From Acidimicrobiaceae bacterium (GTDB lineage: Bacteria; Actinomycetota; Acidimicrobiia; Acidimicrobiales; Ilumatobacteraceae), in NCBI GenBank assembly GCA_020637295.1, contig JACJWF010000024.1, positions 1 through 29,752 on the forward strand: DNA of 29,752 nt, in the 5' to 3' direction. The notes below the pieces were generated by a model. The model was not told where the DNA came from. It ran no database searches and saw nothing but the letters and a program-made list of their open reading frames with translations. A program made the translations under genes and the position numbers. This document shows positions 13,150 to 20,900 of the stretch, in pieces. Position 1 is the first letter of the stretch, and each line of letters starts with the position of its first letter.

Positions 13150-15240
13150 TCAGCCAGGCAGTTCGCCGGTTGCCAGCAGGTGCAGGAACCCGTCACGATC
13201 CAGCATCGGCACGCCCAGCGCCTCGGCCTTGGTGACCTTGCTGGCCCCGGGCTCGGCACCGACCACCACTGCGAAGGTCTTTGCGCTGACGCTGCCCGGG
13301 CTCTTGCCGCCGCGATCCTTGATCGCCGCCTCGGCCTCCTCCCGGGTGAAGCCGTCCAGCGTGCCGGTGACCACCACCGCCTTGCCCACCAACACCTGCG
13401 GCGCCACGCTGACCTCCACCCGACCGAAGTCCACCCCGGCCGCCCGCAGCTTCTCCACCATCGCCCGGTTGGGCTCCTTGGCGAACCAGCGCACGATCGA
13501 CCCGGCGATCACCGGGCCCACGCCGTCGGTGGCGGCCAGATCGTCCTCGGTGGCGGTCATGATCACGTCGAGCGAGCCGAAGCGACGGCTCAGCGCCTCG
13601 CTGGCCGAAGGCCCGAGGCCCTTGATGCCCAGCGCCGTCAACAGCTTGGGCAGCGGCCGGGTCGTCGAGCCCTGGATGGCCGCCAACAGGTTGTCGGCCT
13701 TCAGCGTCCCCCACTTCGGCAGGGTCATCAACTGGTCGCGGGTGAGCGAGTAGATGTCGGCGGCATCGGTCACGAAGCCGGCATCGCTGAGCTGCAGCAC
13801 GGTCTGCTCGCCCAACCCCTCGATGTCCATCGCCCCACGGGAGCCGAAGTAGATGATCCGCTGGTCGCGCTGGAAAGGGCACTCCGGCTCCACGCACCTG
13901 GTGTCCGCCTCACCCTCCGGGCGCACCAACTCCGTCTTCAGCGGGCACGGGCACAGCTTCGGGAACTCCCACGGCTCGCTGCCCTCGGGCCGCAGCGACA
14001 GCACCGGCCCGACCACCTCGGGGATCACGTCACCCGCCTTGCGGACCACCACGGTGTCGCCGGGGCGCACGTCCTTCAGGCGCACCTGGTCCTCGTTGTG
14101 CAGCGTCGCCATGCTCACGGTGGAGCCGCCCACGAACACGGGCTCCAGCACGGCGAACGGCGTCGTCCGACCAGTGCGGCCCACCGACACCTGGATGTCG
14201 CGCAGCACCGTGGTGCGCTCCTCCGGCGGGAACTTCACCGCGATCGCCCACCGCGGCGCGCGCGACGTGAAGCCCAGCACCTCGCGCTGGGCCAGCGAGT
14301 CCACCTTCACCACCGCGCCGTCGATCTCGTAGCCGAGATCGTGGCGGTGCTCCTGCCAGTGCCGGCAGAACGCGTAGACGTCCTCCAACGTGTCCACCAC
14401 CCGGATCTCGGGGTTCACCGGGAACCCGAGCGTGCGCAGGAAGTCCAACGTGTCCGAGTGGGTGGCGAACTCCGGCCCACCGACCACCTCGCCCAGCTGG
14501 TAGCTCCAGAAGGCCAGGCCGCGAGCGGCAGTGATAGACGGATCCTTCTGGCGCAGGCTGCCCGCCCCGGCGTTGCGCGGGTTCACCGGCACCGGCTCCG
14601 GCTTCCGCCCGGCGGCCAGGCGCTCGGCGTTCTCGGCCTCCTTCGCCGCCTTCAGCCGCTCGAACGCAGCGATCGGCAGGTACACCTCACCGCGGACCTC
14701 CAGCACCTCGGGCAGGCCGGCCACATCCGCCAGCAGCTTCGGCACGGTCTCGATGGTGGCCACGTTGGCGGTGACGTCCTCCCCCACACGCCCGTCGCCA
14801 CGGGTGGCCGCCTGCACGAACCGGCCGTGCTCGTAGCGAAGGCTCATCGCCAGCCCGTCAATCTTCAGCTCGCAGGCGTAGCGCACCGCAGCGCCGTCCA
14901 GCCCCTTGGCCACGCGCTCGCCCCACGCCACCAGCTCGGCGTCCTCCATCGCATTGTCCAGGCTGGTCATCGGCACCCGGTGAGTGACCGGCGCGAACGC
15001 GGTGGACAGCGCCCCGGCCCCGACCTCGGCGGTCGGGCTGGCGCCCGCCGCGTCGGGATGCTGCTGCTCCAGCGCGGCCAACTCGCGCACCAGTGCGTCG
15101 TACTCGGCGTCGGCGATCTCCGGCGCGTCGTCCGCGTAGTAGCGCTCGTTGTGATAGCGGATCCGGGCCCGGAGGGCCTCCATCCGGTCGGTTGGCGAGG
15201 CGTCGCCGGCCGACGCGTCGGTCACATCGTCCGCGGCCAT
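13150..15240 (-). CDS. ligA: NAD-dependent DNA ligase LigA
   Basis: Seals nicks in DNA during replication and repair using NAD+. The protein has 696 residues, normal for LigA. Domains in order: Ia (HNERYYADDAPEIADAEYD) for NAD binding; the adenylation domain with catalytic Lys126 in ELKIDG; the OB fold; a zinc finger; helix-hairpin-helix repeats (LLTALGIKGLGPSASEAL and DDLAATDGVGPVIAGSI); and a C-terminal BRCT domain (about 618-696). The zinc finger reads LCPCPLKTEL then RCVEPEC, so the first Cys pair is C-x-C rather than the usual C-x2-C. ATG 15240 overlaps the end of the upstream membrane-protein gene by 19 nt, suggesting translational coupling. An in-frame ATG at 15183 (MEALRARIRYHN) would also give a full domain set. 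Confidence 0.96.
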   Translation of the reverse strand: MAADDVTDASAGDASPTDRMEALRARIRYHNERYYADDAPEIADAEYDALVRELAALEQQHPDAAGASPTAEVGAGALSTAFAPVTHRVPMTSLDNAMEDAELVAWGERVAKGLDGAAVRYACELKIDGLAMSLRYEHGRFVQAATRGDGRVGEDVTANVATIETVPKLLADVAGLPEVLEVRGEVYLPIAAFERLKAAKEAENAERLAAGRKPEPVPVNPRNAGAGSLRQKDPSITAARGLAFWSYQLGEVVGGPEFATHSDTLDFLRTLGFPVNPEIRVVDTLEDVYAFCRHWQEHRHDLGYEIDGAVVKVDSLAQREVLGFTSRAPRWAIAVKFPPEERTTVLRDIQVSVGRTGRTTPFAVLEPVFVGGSTVSMATLHNEDQVRLKDVRPGDTVVVRKAGDVIPEVVGPVLSLRPEGSEPWEFPKLCPCPLKTELVRPEGEADTRCVEPECPFQRDQRIIYFGSRGAMDIEGLGEQTVLQLSDAGFVTDAADIYSLTRDQLMTLPKWGTLKADNLLAAIQGSTTRPLPKLLTALGIKGLGPSASEALSRRFGSLDVIMTATEDDLAATDGVGPVIAGSIVRWFAKEPNRAMVEKLRAAGVDFGRVEVSVAPQVLVGKAVVVTGTLDGFTREEAEAAIKDRGGKSPGSVSAKTFAVVVGAEPGASKVTKAEALGVPMLDRDGFLHLLATGELPG

Positions 15241-15815
15241 GCCCGCCGCTTCGCCAGCGAGGCGATGCCCCCGCCAAGTGCCATGAGCGCGCCGATGATG
15301 ATGATCCACAACCCCGGCCCGAACGACATGTCGACACCCAACGCCGTGGCCAGATCCTTGGCGTCCGAGACGTCGGTGATGTCTGCGAGCGCCGCCAGGA
15401 CGGCGAACGCCGCGAACGCGACGGCGAGGATGGCCACCGCCAGCACCTTGCGGGCCGCCAGCAGGGTGATGCCGAACGCCAGCGCGAGCACACCCAGGAA
15501 CACGAAGACGGGGCCGTCCTTCATGTTGTCGCCTTCGCTGGAGAAGCCGGTGAACGACTGCCCCTCGATGGTGAACCAGTTGAGGAACGACCCGAGGACC
15601 ATCAGCGCGCCGCCACCGGCGATGAGCCCGGCCCCGACCGTGACTGCCGGCCGGGGTGGCTGCTGCCCCGAGCCCACCGCGGGATACCCGGTGGGGACGT
15701 ACCCCGGCGGCACCCCGTAGGCGGCGGGCGGAGGTGGTGGCGACACGAACGGCGGCGCGCCAGGGGCCGGCGGCATCGGGGTGGTCGGCGGGGGATCAGG
15801 CTCGAAGTCGCTCAT
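15222..15815 (-). CDS. Pro-rich N-terminus, four-segment membrane protein, unknown function
   Basis: A 197-residue protein. The first 55 residues are Pro/Gly-rich with SPPPPPAAYGVPPGYVPTGYP, a cytoplasmic tail style common in actinobacterial membrane proteins. Four hydrophobic segments follow (about 58-78, 100-118, 122-145, 167-190), with an external loop after the first (FTIEGQSFTGFSSEGDN). No catalytic motif or named family is recognised. TACCAT ends 7 nt before ATG 15815, a clear leaderless promoter, so this gene and the overlapping ligA can be transcribed apart from the MetE-like gene 21 nt upstream. The close coupling to ligA is probably operon economy rather than a DNA-repair role. Confidence 0.82.
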   Translation of the reverse strand: MSDFEPDPPPTTPMPPAPGAPPFVSPPPPPAAYGVPPGYVPTGYPAVGSGQQPPRPAVTVGAGLIAGGGALMVLGSFLNWFTIEGQSFTGFSSEGDNMKDGPVFVFLGVLALAFGITLLAARKVLAVAILAVAFAAFAVLAALADITDVSDAKDLATALGVDMSFGPGLWIIIIGALMALGGGIASLAKRRAWPRTM

Positions 15816-15822
15816 CGGGCGG

Positions 15823-15828
15823 ATGGTA
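15823..15828 (-). promoter_or_regulatory. -10 box TACCAT, leaderless promoter for the membrane protein-ligA transcript
   Basis: TACCAT ends exactly 7 nt before ATG 15815 on the minus strand, so transcription would begin at the A of the start codon. Confidence 0.55.
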
Positions 15829-15836
15829 GTGCGGCG

Positions 15837-16838
15837 TCAGGCGCCGAGCGCCCAGCGGGTGGCGGTGGCCTGGTCGCGCACGCGGCGACCGATCTCTGCG
15901 GTGACCTTGAACACCCGCTCGGCCACCGCCGGGGTGTGCGCCGAGAGCCCGCACTCCGGGGTGATCAGCGCCTGACGGCGCAGCAGGCCGGGGTCTGCGC
16001 CGCGCTCCACCAGTTCGCACCACAGGTGGCTGAGGTTCCGCCACGGACGCTCCGAGGAACTGGACAGCGGGCCGGAGGTGGGGGCGGCGCCCCACGCCAC
16101 GTAGCCACCGCGTTCCATGAAGTTCACCAGGTACCCGGCGGACTCCGCCAGATCTGCACGCACCGGCAACGACAGCACCGCCGGCCCGGCCGCAAGCTGC
16201 GACGCGATGTCGCCCCCTCCGCACACGTGCAGGCCCGCCATCGCCGAGCCCTCGATGGCGGCGAGCGCGCCCGACACCAGGTCGATGGCGGTGTCCGGGG
16301 CCAGCGGGAACCCCGGGTTCATCGCCTCGGCGAAGTCCGGTTCCTCCACGAACACGAGTTGGCGAGTGGCCGGCAGTTCGGCCGCGACGGCCTCCATCAG
16401 GTGCTGGCTGCGGGCGCGGACCGTGCGGACCGCCGCCTCGAACGCCTCGCTGGCCGGCACACCGGCCCGGACCAGCGCCATGCCCAGCGTGACGGGGCCG
16501 ACCAGCCGCCAGGACACCCAGCCCTCCAGGCCCCGGGCCAGCTCCAGGAAGGTGCGGAACCCGACGAACGCATCGTGCTGGAGGTCCGTGGACAGCGGCG
16601 CCAGCGGATCCACCCGGGCGGGGTCCACCGACAGCGAGCCGTACTGGCCATCGGTGATTCCCTGCATGCCGACCATGGCCTGGGCGATGGCGCCCTCGGC
16701 GGGGCTGCGGCGCGGCAACGACGGGATGGCCGGGATGGTGAGGTTGGCGAGCGAGCAACGAGCCGCGTCAGCGGCCGCCCGGTGCGGGAAGCCCCCGATG
16801 CCGGTGGTGGCGCCGTGGGGCAGTTCGACTGACGGCAT
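15837..16838 (-). CDS. MetE-like (cobalamin-independent methionine synthase C-terminal fold) protein
   Basis: A 333-residue single-barrel protein of the UROD/MetE superfamily. Features: TTGIGGFPH near the start; GMQGITDGQYGSLSVD; RLVGPVTLGMAL; FVEEPDF; a candidate metal site with His and Cys in GLHVCGGGD; and LITPECGLSAHTPA near the end, where MetE supplies its last zinc Cys. It lacks the N-terminal MetE barrel and so is unlikely to be a complete methionine synthase. The same type of gene sits beside ligA in mycobacteria (Rv3015c, from memory), with unknown function; a methyl-transfer or thiol role is inference. AGGAGG (16848-16853) is 9 nt before ATG 16838. Confidence 0.88.
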   Translation of the reverse strand: MPSVELPHGATTGIGGFPHRAAADAARCSLANLTIPAIPSLPRRSPAEGAIAQAMVGMQGITDGQYGSLSVDPARVDPLAPLSTDLQHDAFVGFRTFLELARGLEGWVSWRLVGPVTLGMALVRAGVPASEAFEAAVRTVRARSQHLMEAVAAELPATRQLVFVEEPDFAEAMNPGFPLAPDTAIDLVSGALAAIEGSAMAGLHVCGGGDIASQLAAGPAVLSLPVRADLAESAGYLVNFMERGGYVAWGAAPTSGPLSSSSERPWRNLSHLWCELVERGADPGLLRRQALITPECGLSAHTPAVAERVFKVTAEIGRRVRDQATATRWALGA

Positions 16839-16847
16839 GTTCGGGAA

Positions 16848-16853
16848 CCTCCT
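16848..16853 (-). promoter_or_regulatory. Shine-Dalgarno AGGAGG of the MetE-like gene
   Basis: It is read on the minus strand, within AAAGGAGGTT, 9 nt before ATG 16838. It fixes this start. Confidence 0.65.
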
Positions 16854-16929
16854 TTCCGTACTGGGCAACGCTCCGGTGGCCATCGTTCCACGACCAACGC
16901 GCCCGCAGCGAAGCGCAGCGGGTGCCCGA

Positions 16930-16935
16930 TACGTT
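16930..16935 (+). promoter_or_regulatory. -10 box TACGTT before a possible leader peptide
   Basis: TACGTT (TAnnnT) ends 6 nt before GTG 16942, which opens a 10-codon frame. A hairpin-capable sequence (16902-16922, CCCGC...GCGGG) lies just upstream. Confidence 0.4.
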
Positions 16936-16941
16936 GGCCCG

Positions 16942-16974
16942 GTGCACACCCGATCGACAAATCTGTTCCCGTGA
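16942..16974 (+). CDS. possible leaderless 10-residue leader peptide
   Basis: GTG 16942 opens the frame VHTRSTNLFP, ending at TGA 16972-16974. Its stop overlaps the GTG start (16971) of the membrane-protein gene in the form GTGA, the usual layout for coupled translation. TACGTT lies 6 nt before the first GTG. The peptide is too short for homology, and the arrangement could be chance. An alternative is that the membrane-protein gene is itself leaderless from AAATCT (16959-16964). Confidence 0.35.
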   Translation: MHTRSTNLFP

Positions 16975-17867
16975 CTTCGAACGGTGACACCGCTGCCGGC
17001 CCCCGCACGATGCTGTGGGTGCTCCGCGCGCTCTGGGTCGCGCTCGCCCCGCTGCTGGCCGCGTCCATCTCCGGCGGGCTGGAGCACGCCGCACCGGCCG
17101 GGCGCGTGACGGCCTCGATCCTGTGGTGGGTGGTGGTCGCCGCCGGCGTGGTCGCCGTGGTGGTGCCGTCCTCCGCGGCGCTCACCGGCGTGCGCATGGT
17201 GGCCCCGCTCACCGTGCCGGTGGCCGCCCTGGCGCTCGTCGGCGGGGCGGGCACCGCCGTGGGCGGAGCCGCCCTCGGGGTGGCCGTGGTCACCGCCGCC
17301 GTCGCCCTCTCCGGCGAGACCGCGGAGGCGTTCGTGCAAGCCTCCGCGTACGGGCAGGAACGCCGCTTCCCGCTGCGCACCCCGGCGGTCATCCTTCCGG
17401 CGGCCGTGCTGGTGTGGCTGGTGTGGGCCGCGGCCGTGGTGGCCGCCGGCGTCCTCCTCGGCAACGGGGCGTGGGCGCTGGGCGGTGCGCTGGCCGCCGT
17501 GGCCGCCGCACTCACCCTGCCCGTGGTGCGCCGCCTGCATGCGCTGGCCCGCCGCTGGCTGGTGCTGGTGCCGGCCGGCGTGGTGCTGCACGACCCGGTG
17601 GTGCTCGGGGAGAGCCTGATGCTGCCCACGGCGAACGTGGCGTCGTTCGGCCTCGCGCTCGCCGGCACCGAGGCGCTGGACCTCACCGGCCCCGCCGGCG
17701 GGCACGCCGTGGAGATCCGCGCCCGGGAGATGGTGCTGGCCCAACTGCGCGCCGGGCGTAGCCGACCGGCGGGCACGGCGGTGCACGTGCAGTCTTACCT
17801 CACCGCGCCGGTACGGCCCGGGCGGGCGCTGACCGCGCTGGCCGCCCACACCCGGCGCGGCGGCTGA
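16971..17867 (+). CDS. conserved-type membrane protein with C-terminal soluble domain, unknown function
   Basis: A 298-residue protein. Hydrophobic segments occur at about 17-34, 48-66, 75-112 (possibly two) and 138-185 (two). A C-terminal soluble domain follows (about 190-298) that begins RRLHALARRWLVLVPAGVVLHDPVVLGESLML and contains ANVASFGLALAGTEALDLTGPAGGHAVEI. I do not recognise a named family; the layout is that of actinobacterial hypothetical membrane proteins. GTG 16971 is the chosen start: it sits in a GTGA overlap with a possible leader peptide, and AAATCT ends 6 nt upstream. The gene lies between ligA-cluster and mnmA-iscS genes, but on the other strand. It converges with mnmA. Confidence 0.8.
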   Translation: MTSNGDTAAGPRTMLWVLRALWVALAPLLAASISGGLEHAAPAGRVTASILWWVVVAAGVVAVVVPSSAALTGVRMVAPLTVPVAALALVGGAGTAVGGAALGVAVVTAAVALSGETAEAFVQASAYGQERRFPLRTPAVILPAAVLVWLVWAAAVVAAGVLLGNGAWALGGALAAVAAALTLPVVRRLHALARRWLVLVPAGVVLHDPVVLGESLMLPTANVASFGLALAGTEALDLTGPAGGHAVEIRAREMVLAQLRAGRSRPAGTAVHVQSYLTAPVRPGRALTALAAHTRRGG

Positions 17868-17871
17868 CCGC

Positions 17872-17888
17872 GGCGCCCGATCGGGGCC
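17872..17888. terminator. hairpin between the membrane-protein gene and mnmA
   Basis: GGC-(bulged G)-CCC pairs with GGG-GCC around a GATC loop, filling the 21-bp gap between the two convergent stops. There is no T-run. Confidence 0.35.
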
Positions 17889-18962
17889 TCAACCGGCCAG
17901 GCCGCCGCCGAGAACCCGCTGGTCGGTCGGGTCGTAGAGCACCACGGACTGCCCGGGCGACACCACCCGCTGCGGCTCGCGCCAGCGGACGAGCACACGC
18001 CCGCCCTCGCCGCCCGCCCCACCCTGGCCGTCAGCCCCGTCGGGTTCGACCACGGCGGGGTGGGCCATGCCGTGCGCGCTGCACTGCACCCTCACCTCAC
18101 CCCACTGCGGGCCGGCAGCCCAGGTCATCGCCAGCACCGGCTGGGTGTTGCGCAGCAGGCCGGCCTCGTCGCCCACCACCACCGTGGCGGCGTCACTGTC
18201 CACCGCCAGCACGTACCGCTTCGGCCCGCCGCCGGGCAGGCCCACGCCGCGCCGCTGGCCGAGCGTCACCAGTTCCACCGCCGCGACACGGCCGACCTCG
18301 GCACCGCGCTCGTCCACGACACGGGCCGGGCGCAGGGGGATGCGCGCCCCGAGGAAGGCCTCGCGCCCACCGCCGTCGGTGATGAAGCAGACGTCCTGGC
18401 TGTCCGGCTTGGCCGCCGTGCGCAGCCCGAGCGCGGCGGCGCGCGCACGGACGTCGGCCTTCGTCATCCCCCCGATCGGGAACATGGTGCGGGTCAGTTC
18501 ACGCTGGGGCAGCATGTGGACCACATAGCTCTGGTCCTTCGCCGGGTCGGCGCCACGAGCCACGTAGCGGTGCCCGCCGTGCTCCACGATGCGGGCGTGG
18601 TGGCCGGTGGCGACGGCGTCGAAGCCCAGCAGATCCGCCCGCTCCGCCAGGCGGTCGAACTTGAGGTGGCGGTTGCACTCGATGCACGGGTTGGGGGTGA
18701 TGCCCCGCCGATGGGCGTCCACGTAAGGGCCCACGACATGCGCCTCGAAGTCCTCCGTGAAGTTGAACACGAGGTGGTCGATGCCCAACTGCTGGGCCAC
18801 CCGGCGGGCGTCGTCCACGTCGGCCACCGAGCAGCAACCCGTGTCGCTGTCGCCACCCCACAGCCGCATGGTGATGCCCACCACCTGGTGGCCGGCGGCC
18901 AGCAGTTCGGCCGCGGCCACGGAGGAGTCCACCCCGCCGCTCAGCGCCATCAGCACCTTCAC
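17889..18962 (-). CDS. mnmA: tRNA-specific 2-thiouridylase MnmA
   Basis: Uses ATP and a sulfur relay to put the 2-thio group on U34 of tRNA for Glu, Gln and Lys. The 357 residues are typical. The PP-loop SGGVDSS (8-14) binds ATP. C93 in NPCIECN and C192 in DSQDVCF are the catalytic cysteine pair. TGHHAR and LGQRRGVGLP are further family motifs. A Gly-rich insertion (DGADGQGGAGGEGG) sits between strands of the C-terminal barrel. GTG 18962 overlaps the iscS stop as GTGA (4 nt). IscS is the natural sulfur donor, so this is a functional as well as genetic pair. The same order (iscS then trmU/mnmA) is known from mycobacteria. Confidence 0.97.
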   Translation of the reverse strand: MKVLMALSGGVDSSVAAAELLAAGHQVVGITMRLWGGDSDTGCCSVADVDDARRVAQQLGIDHLVFNFTEDFEAHVVGPYVDAHRRGITPNPCIECNRHLKFDRLAERADLLGFDAVATGHHARIVEHGGHRYVARGADPAKDQSYVVHMLPQRELTRTMFPIGGMTKADVRARAAALGLRTAAKPDSQDVCFITDGGGREAFLGARIPLRPARVVDERGAEVGRVAAVELVTLGQRRGVGLPGGGPKRYVLAVDSDAATVVVGDEAGLLRNTQPVLAMTWAAGPQWGEVRVQCSAHGMAHPAVVEPDGADGQGGAGGEGGRVLVRWREPQRVVSPGQSVVLYDPTDQRVLGGGLAG

Positions 18963-20104
18963 GGCCGGCCCGCCGCCTTGCCCCGCAACCGGAGGACTGC
19001 ACCCACCAACACCTCGACGCCACGGTCCACGTCCACCGCGGTGGTGGTGCGGCCGAGCGTCAGGCGCACCGCCCCCATCGCCTGCGAGCGTGGCACCCCC
19101 ATCGCGGCCAGCACGTGCGACGGCTCCATCGCCCCCGCCGCGCAGGCCGACGCCGCGCTGGCGCACACGCCCTCCTCGTCCAGAAGGAACAGCAGCGCCT
19201 CGTTCTCGATCCCCTCGATGCACAGATGTGCCGAGCCGGCCACCTTGGCAGCCGGGGCCACCGTCTCGTGCACCCCGTCCAGCGCGTCGCGCACGCCGGC
19301 GACCAGGCGGTCGCGCAGGGCCTCGATGCGCGGCAGTTCGGTGGGACGGGCCTCGTCCGTGGCTGCCAGCGCCTCGGTCATGGCAACGATGCCGGCGACG
19401 TTGTGGGTGCCACTGCGCCGCTCGCGCTCCTGCCCCCCGCCCATCAGCCGGGGCACGAAGGTGGCCCCGTCCTTCGCCACCAGCACCCCGACGCCCTTCG
19501 GCCCTCCGAACTTGTGGGCGGACAGCGAGACCATGTCCACCAGGGGTGTGAGTGCACGGAGGTCCAGCCAGGACGGTGCCTGCACGGCGTCGGTGTGCAG
19601 CAGCGCTCGCGGCGCCTCGCGGCGAACCACGGCGGCGACCGCGGCGAGGTCGGTGACCGACCCGACCTCGTTGTTCACCGCCATCACGCTGACGACGCCG
19701 ACGGGCGGGCTGGCCCGCAGCGCATCGGTGAGGGCATCCAGGTCCACCGTGCCGGTGGACGTGCACGCGACCACGCGGCCGCCCAGGTGCTCCACCGCGT
19801 GCAGCACGGCGTGGTGCTCCGCCGCCGGGCAGACCGCCACACCGCCGTGCCGTTCGACCACGCCGAGCACCGCCGTGTTGTCGGCCTCCGTGCCCCCGCC
19901 GGTGAACACCACCTCGCCCGGCGCGCAGCCGAGCAGGCCGGCCACCCGGTCGCGGGCGTCGTCCAGCACGGCGCGGGCCTCCCGGGCGAAGCGGTGCGAG
20001 CCGCTGGGGTTGGCGAACAGACCGTCCAGGTACGGCAGCATCGCCGCCACGGCCCGCGGGTGCATCGGCGTGGTCGCGGCATGGTCGAGGTAGGTGCGGT
20101 CCAC
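18959..20104 (-). CDS. iscS: cysteine desulfurase, IscS/NifS type
   Basis: A PLP enzyme that takes sulfur from cysteine as a persulfide and passes it to MnmA and probably Fe-S assembly. It has 381 residues. Visible: YLDHAATTPMHP at the start; TGGGTEADN; AEHHAVL; NNEVG; the PLP Lys198 in SAHKFGGPKG; SGTHN; and the catalytic Cys321 in SAASACAAG, followed by MEPSHVLAAMG. The absence of the longer IscS-type C-terminal extension for IscU docking is common in actinobacterial NifS-like enzymes. GTG 20104 has TAGCCT 7 nt upstream, a leaderless promoter for the iscS-mnmA unit. Whether it also serves a SUF system cannot be told here. Confidence 0.96.
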   Translation of the reverse strand: MDRTYLDHAATTPMHPRAVAAMLPYLDGLFANPSGSHRFAREARAVLDDARDRVAGLLGCAPGEVVFTGGGTEADNTAVLGVVERHGGVAVCPAAEHHAVLHAVEHLGGRVVACTSTGTVDLDALTDALRASPPVGVVSVMAVNNEVGSVTDLAAVAAVVRREAPRALLHTDAVQAPSWLDLRALTPLVDMVSLSAHKFGGPKGVGVLVAKDGATFVPRLMGGGQERERRSGTHNVAGIVAMTEALAATDEARPTELPRIEALRDRLVAGVRDALDGVHETVAPAAKVAGSAHLCIEGIENEALLFLLDEEGVCASAASACAAGAMEPSHVLAAMGVPRSQAMGAVRLTLGRTTTAVDVDRGVEVLVGAVLRLRGKAAGRP

Positions 20105-20111
20105 GGGTTCC

Positions 20112-20117
20112 AGGCTA
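20112..20117 (-). promoter_or_regulatory. -10 box TAGCCT, leaderless promoter of iscS-mnmA
   Basis: TAGCCT ends 7 nt before GTG 20104 on the minus strand, so the transcript should start at the GTG. It lies in the 28-bp gap after the RDD gene stop. Confidence 0.55.
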
Positions 20118-20132
20118 CGACGGCCCGGGCAG

Positions 20133-20900
20133 TCAGCGCCCCTGCCAGGCCGACGGCTGGTACTGCGGGAAGTTGCGCCGCTGGTAGCGGGAGATCACGC
20201 ACAGCAGGTACATCTCCGGATGCACCCGGCCCGCACCGTCGTGGCGCACCGTGCGGGCCACCCGCTGGGCCAGGTCGGCCGCCACCGCGTAGCGGGCGTC
20301 GGCGGTGAGCTCGCGGTTGCGCATGAGGAAGCTGCGCACCACCGTGTACTGGGCGTCGGTCATCGCCGTCGGGTCGATCGTCGCCGCGAACTGCTCCAGG
20401 CCCGGCGGCACCGGGAACCAGATGGCCGGCGGCAGCACGGTGCGGTCTGGGTCCTTCACCACGATCGTGCCGGCCAGCAGGTCTCCCACCCGTTGGTGCC
20501 GCTTGGTGGCCAGCACGAACAGCGCGCCGGTGATGCCGAACGGGGGCAGCAACTGGTCCACCAGCCCGCCCATCATCCGCAGCGTCGCATGACGCAGGCG
20601 CACCGGCGCACCCTCCACCGTGACCGCCCGCAGGCCGAGTGCCCGCTTGCCCACAGTGCGCCCGCGCATCAGCGTCTCGGACACCACCGGGTAGCCGAGC
20701 AGGATGGCGGCGATCAGGATGGCCACGACGGTGGCCGCCGAGGAGTCGTCGGTGAGCCCGGCGATGCCCACGACCATCAGCACCACCCACACGATCCCCA
20801 GCTTGACGAGGGTGTCGATGAGGCCGGCCAGCACGCGCGACGCCACGCCCGCGGTCTCCAGGTCCAGCACGACCGCCTCGGGGGTGACGATGCCTTCCAT
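20133..20900 (-). CDS. RDD-family membrane protein
   Basis: A 255-residue protein. The N-terminal RDD domain contains TAGVASRVLAGLIDTLVKLG (with Arg and Asp of the RDD signature), LMRGRTVGKRALGLRAV and KRHQRVGDLLAGTIVV, with about four hydrophobic segments (23-48, 55-75, 105-130). The last 110 residues are soluble, with Tyr/Arg-rich ends (MYLLCVISRYQRRNFPQYQ), an extension seen in RDD proteins encoded beside SpoIIM/MoxR modules. The RDD domain's role is not settled; transport or assembly roles have been suggested. It is divergent from the SpoIIM-like gene. Its ATG lies inside a 23-bp tandem repeat that also provides TAAGGT and a GAGGT-like SD. Confidence 0.9.
   Translation of the reverse strand: MEGIVTPEAVVLDLETAGVASRVLAGLIDTLVKLGIVWVVLMVVGIAGLTDDSSAATVVAILIAAILLGYPVVSETLMRGRTVGKRALGLRAVTVEGAPVRLRHATLRMMGGLVDQLLPPFGITGALFVLATKRHQRVGDLLAGTIVVKDPDRTVLPPAIWFPVPPGLEQFAATIDPTAMTDAQYTVVRSFLMRNRELTADARYAVAADLAQRVARTVRHDGAGRVHPEMYLLCVISRYQRRNFPQYQPSAWQGR

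Noticed and set aside
16902..16922. CCCGC...GCGGG hairpin as a riboswitch or attenuator
   Set aside because: It lies upstream of the predicted transcript start on the + strand, and is only 5 bp plus 3 bp around a mismatch. No known riboswitch core was seen.
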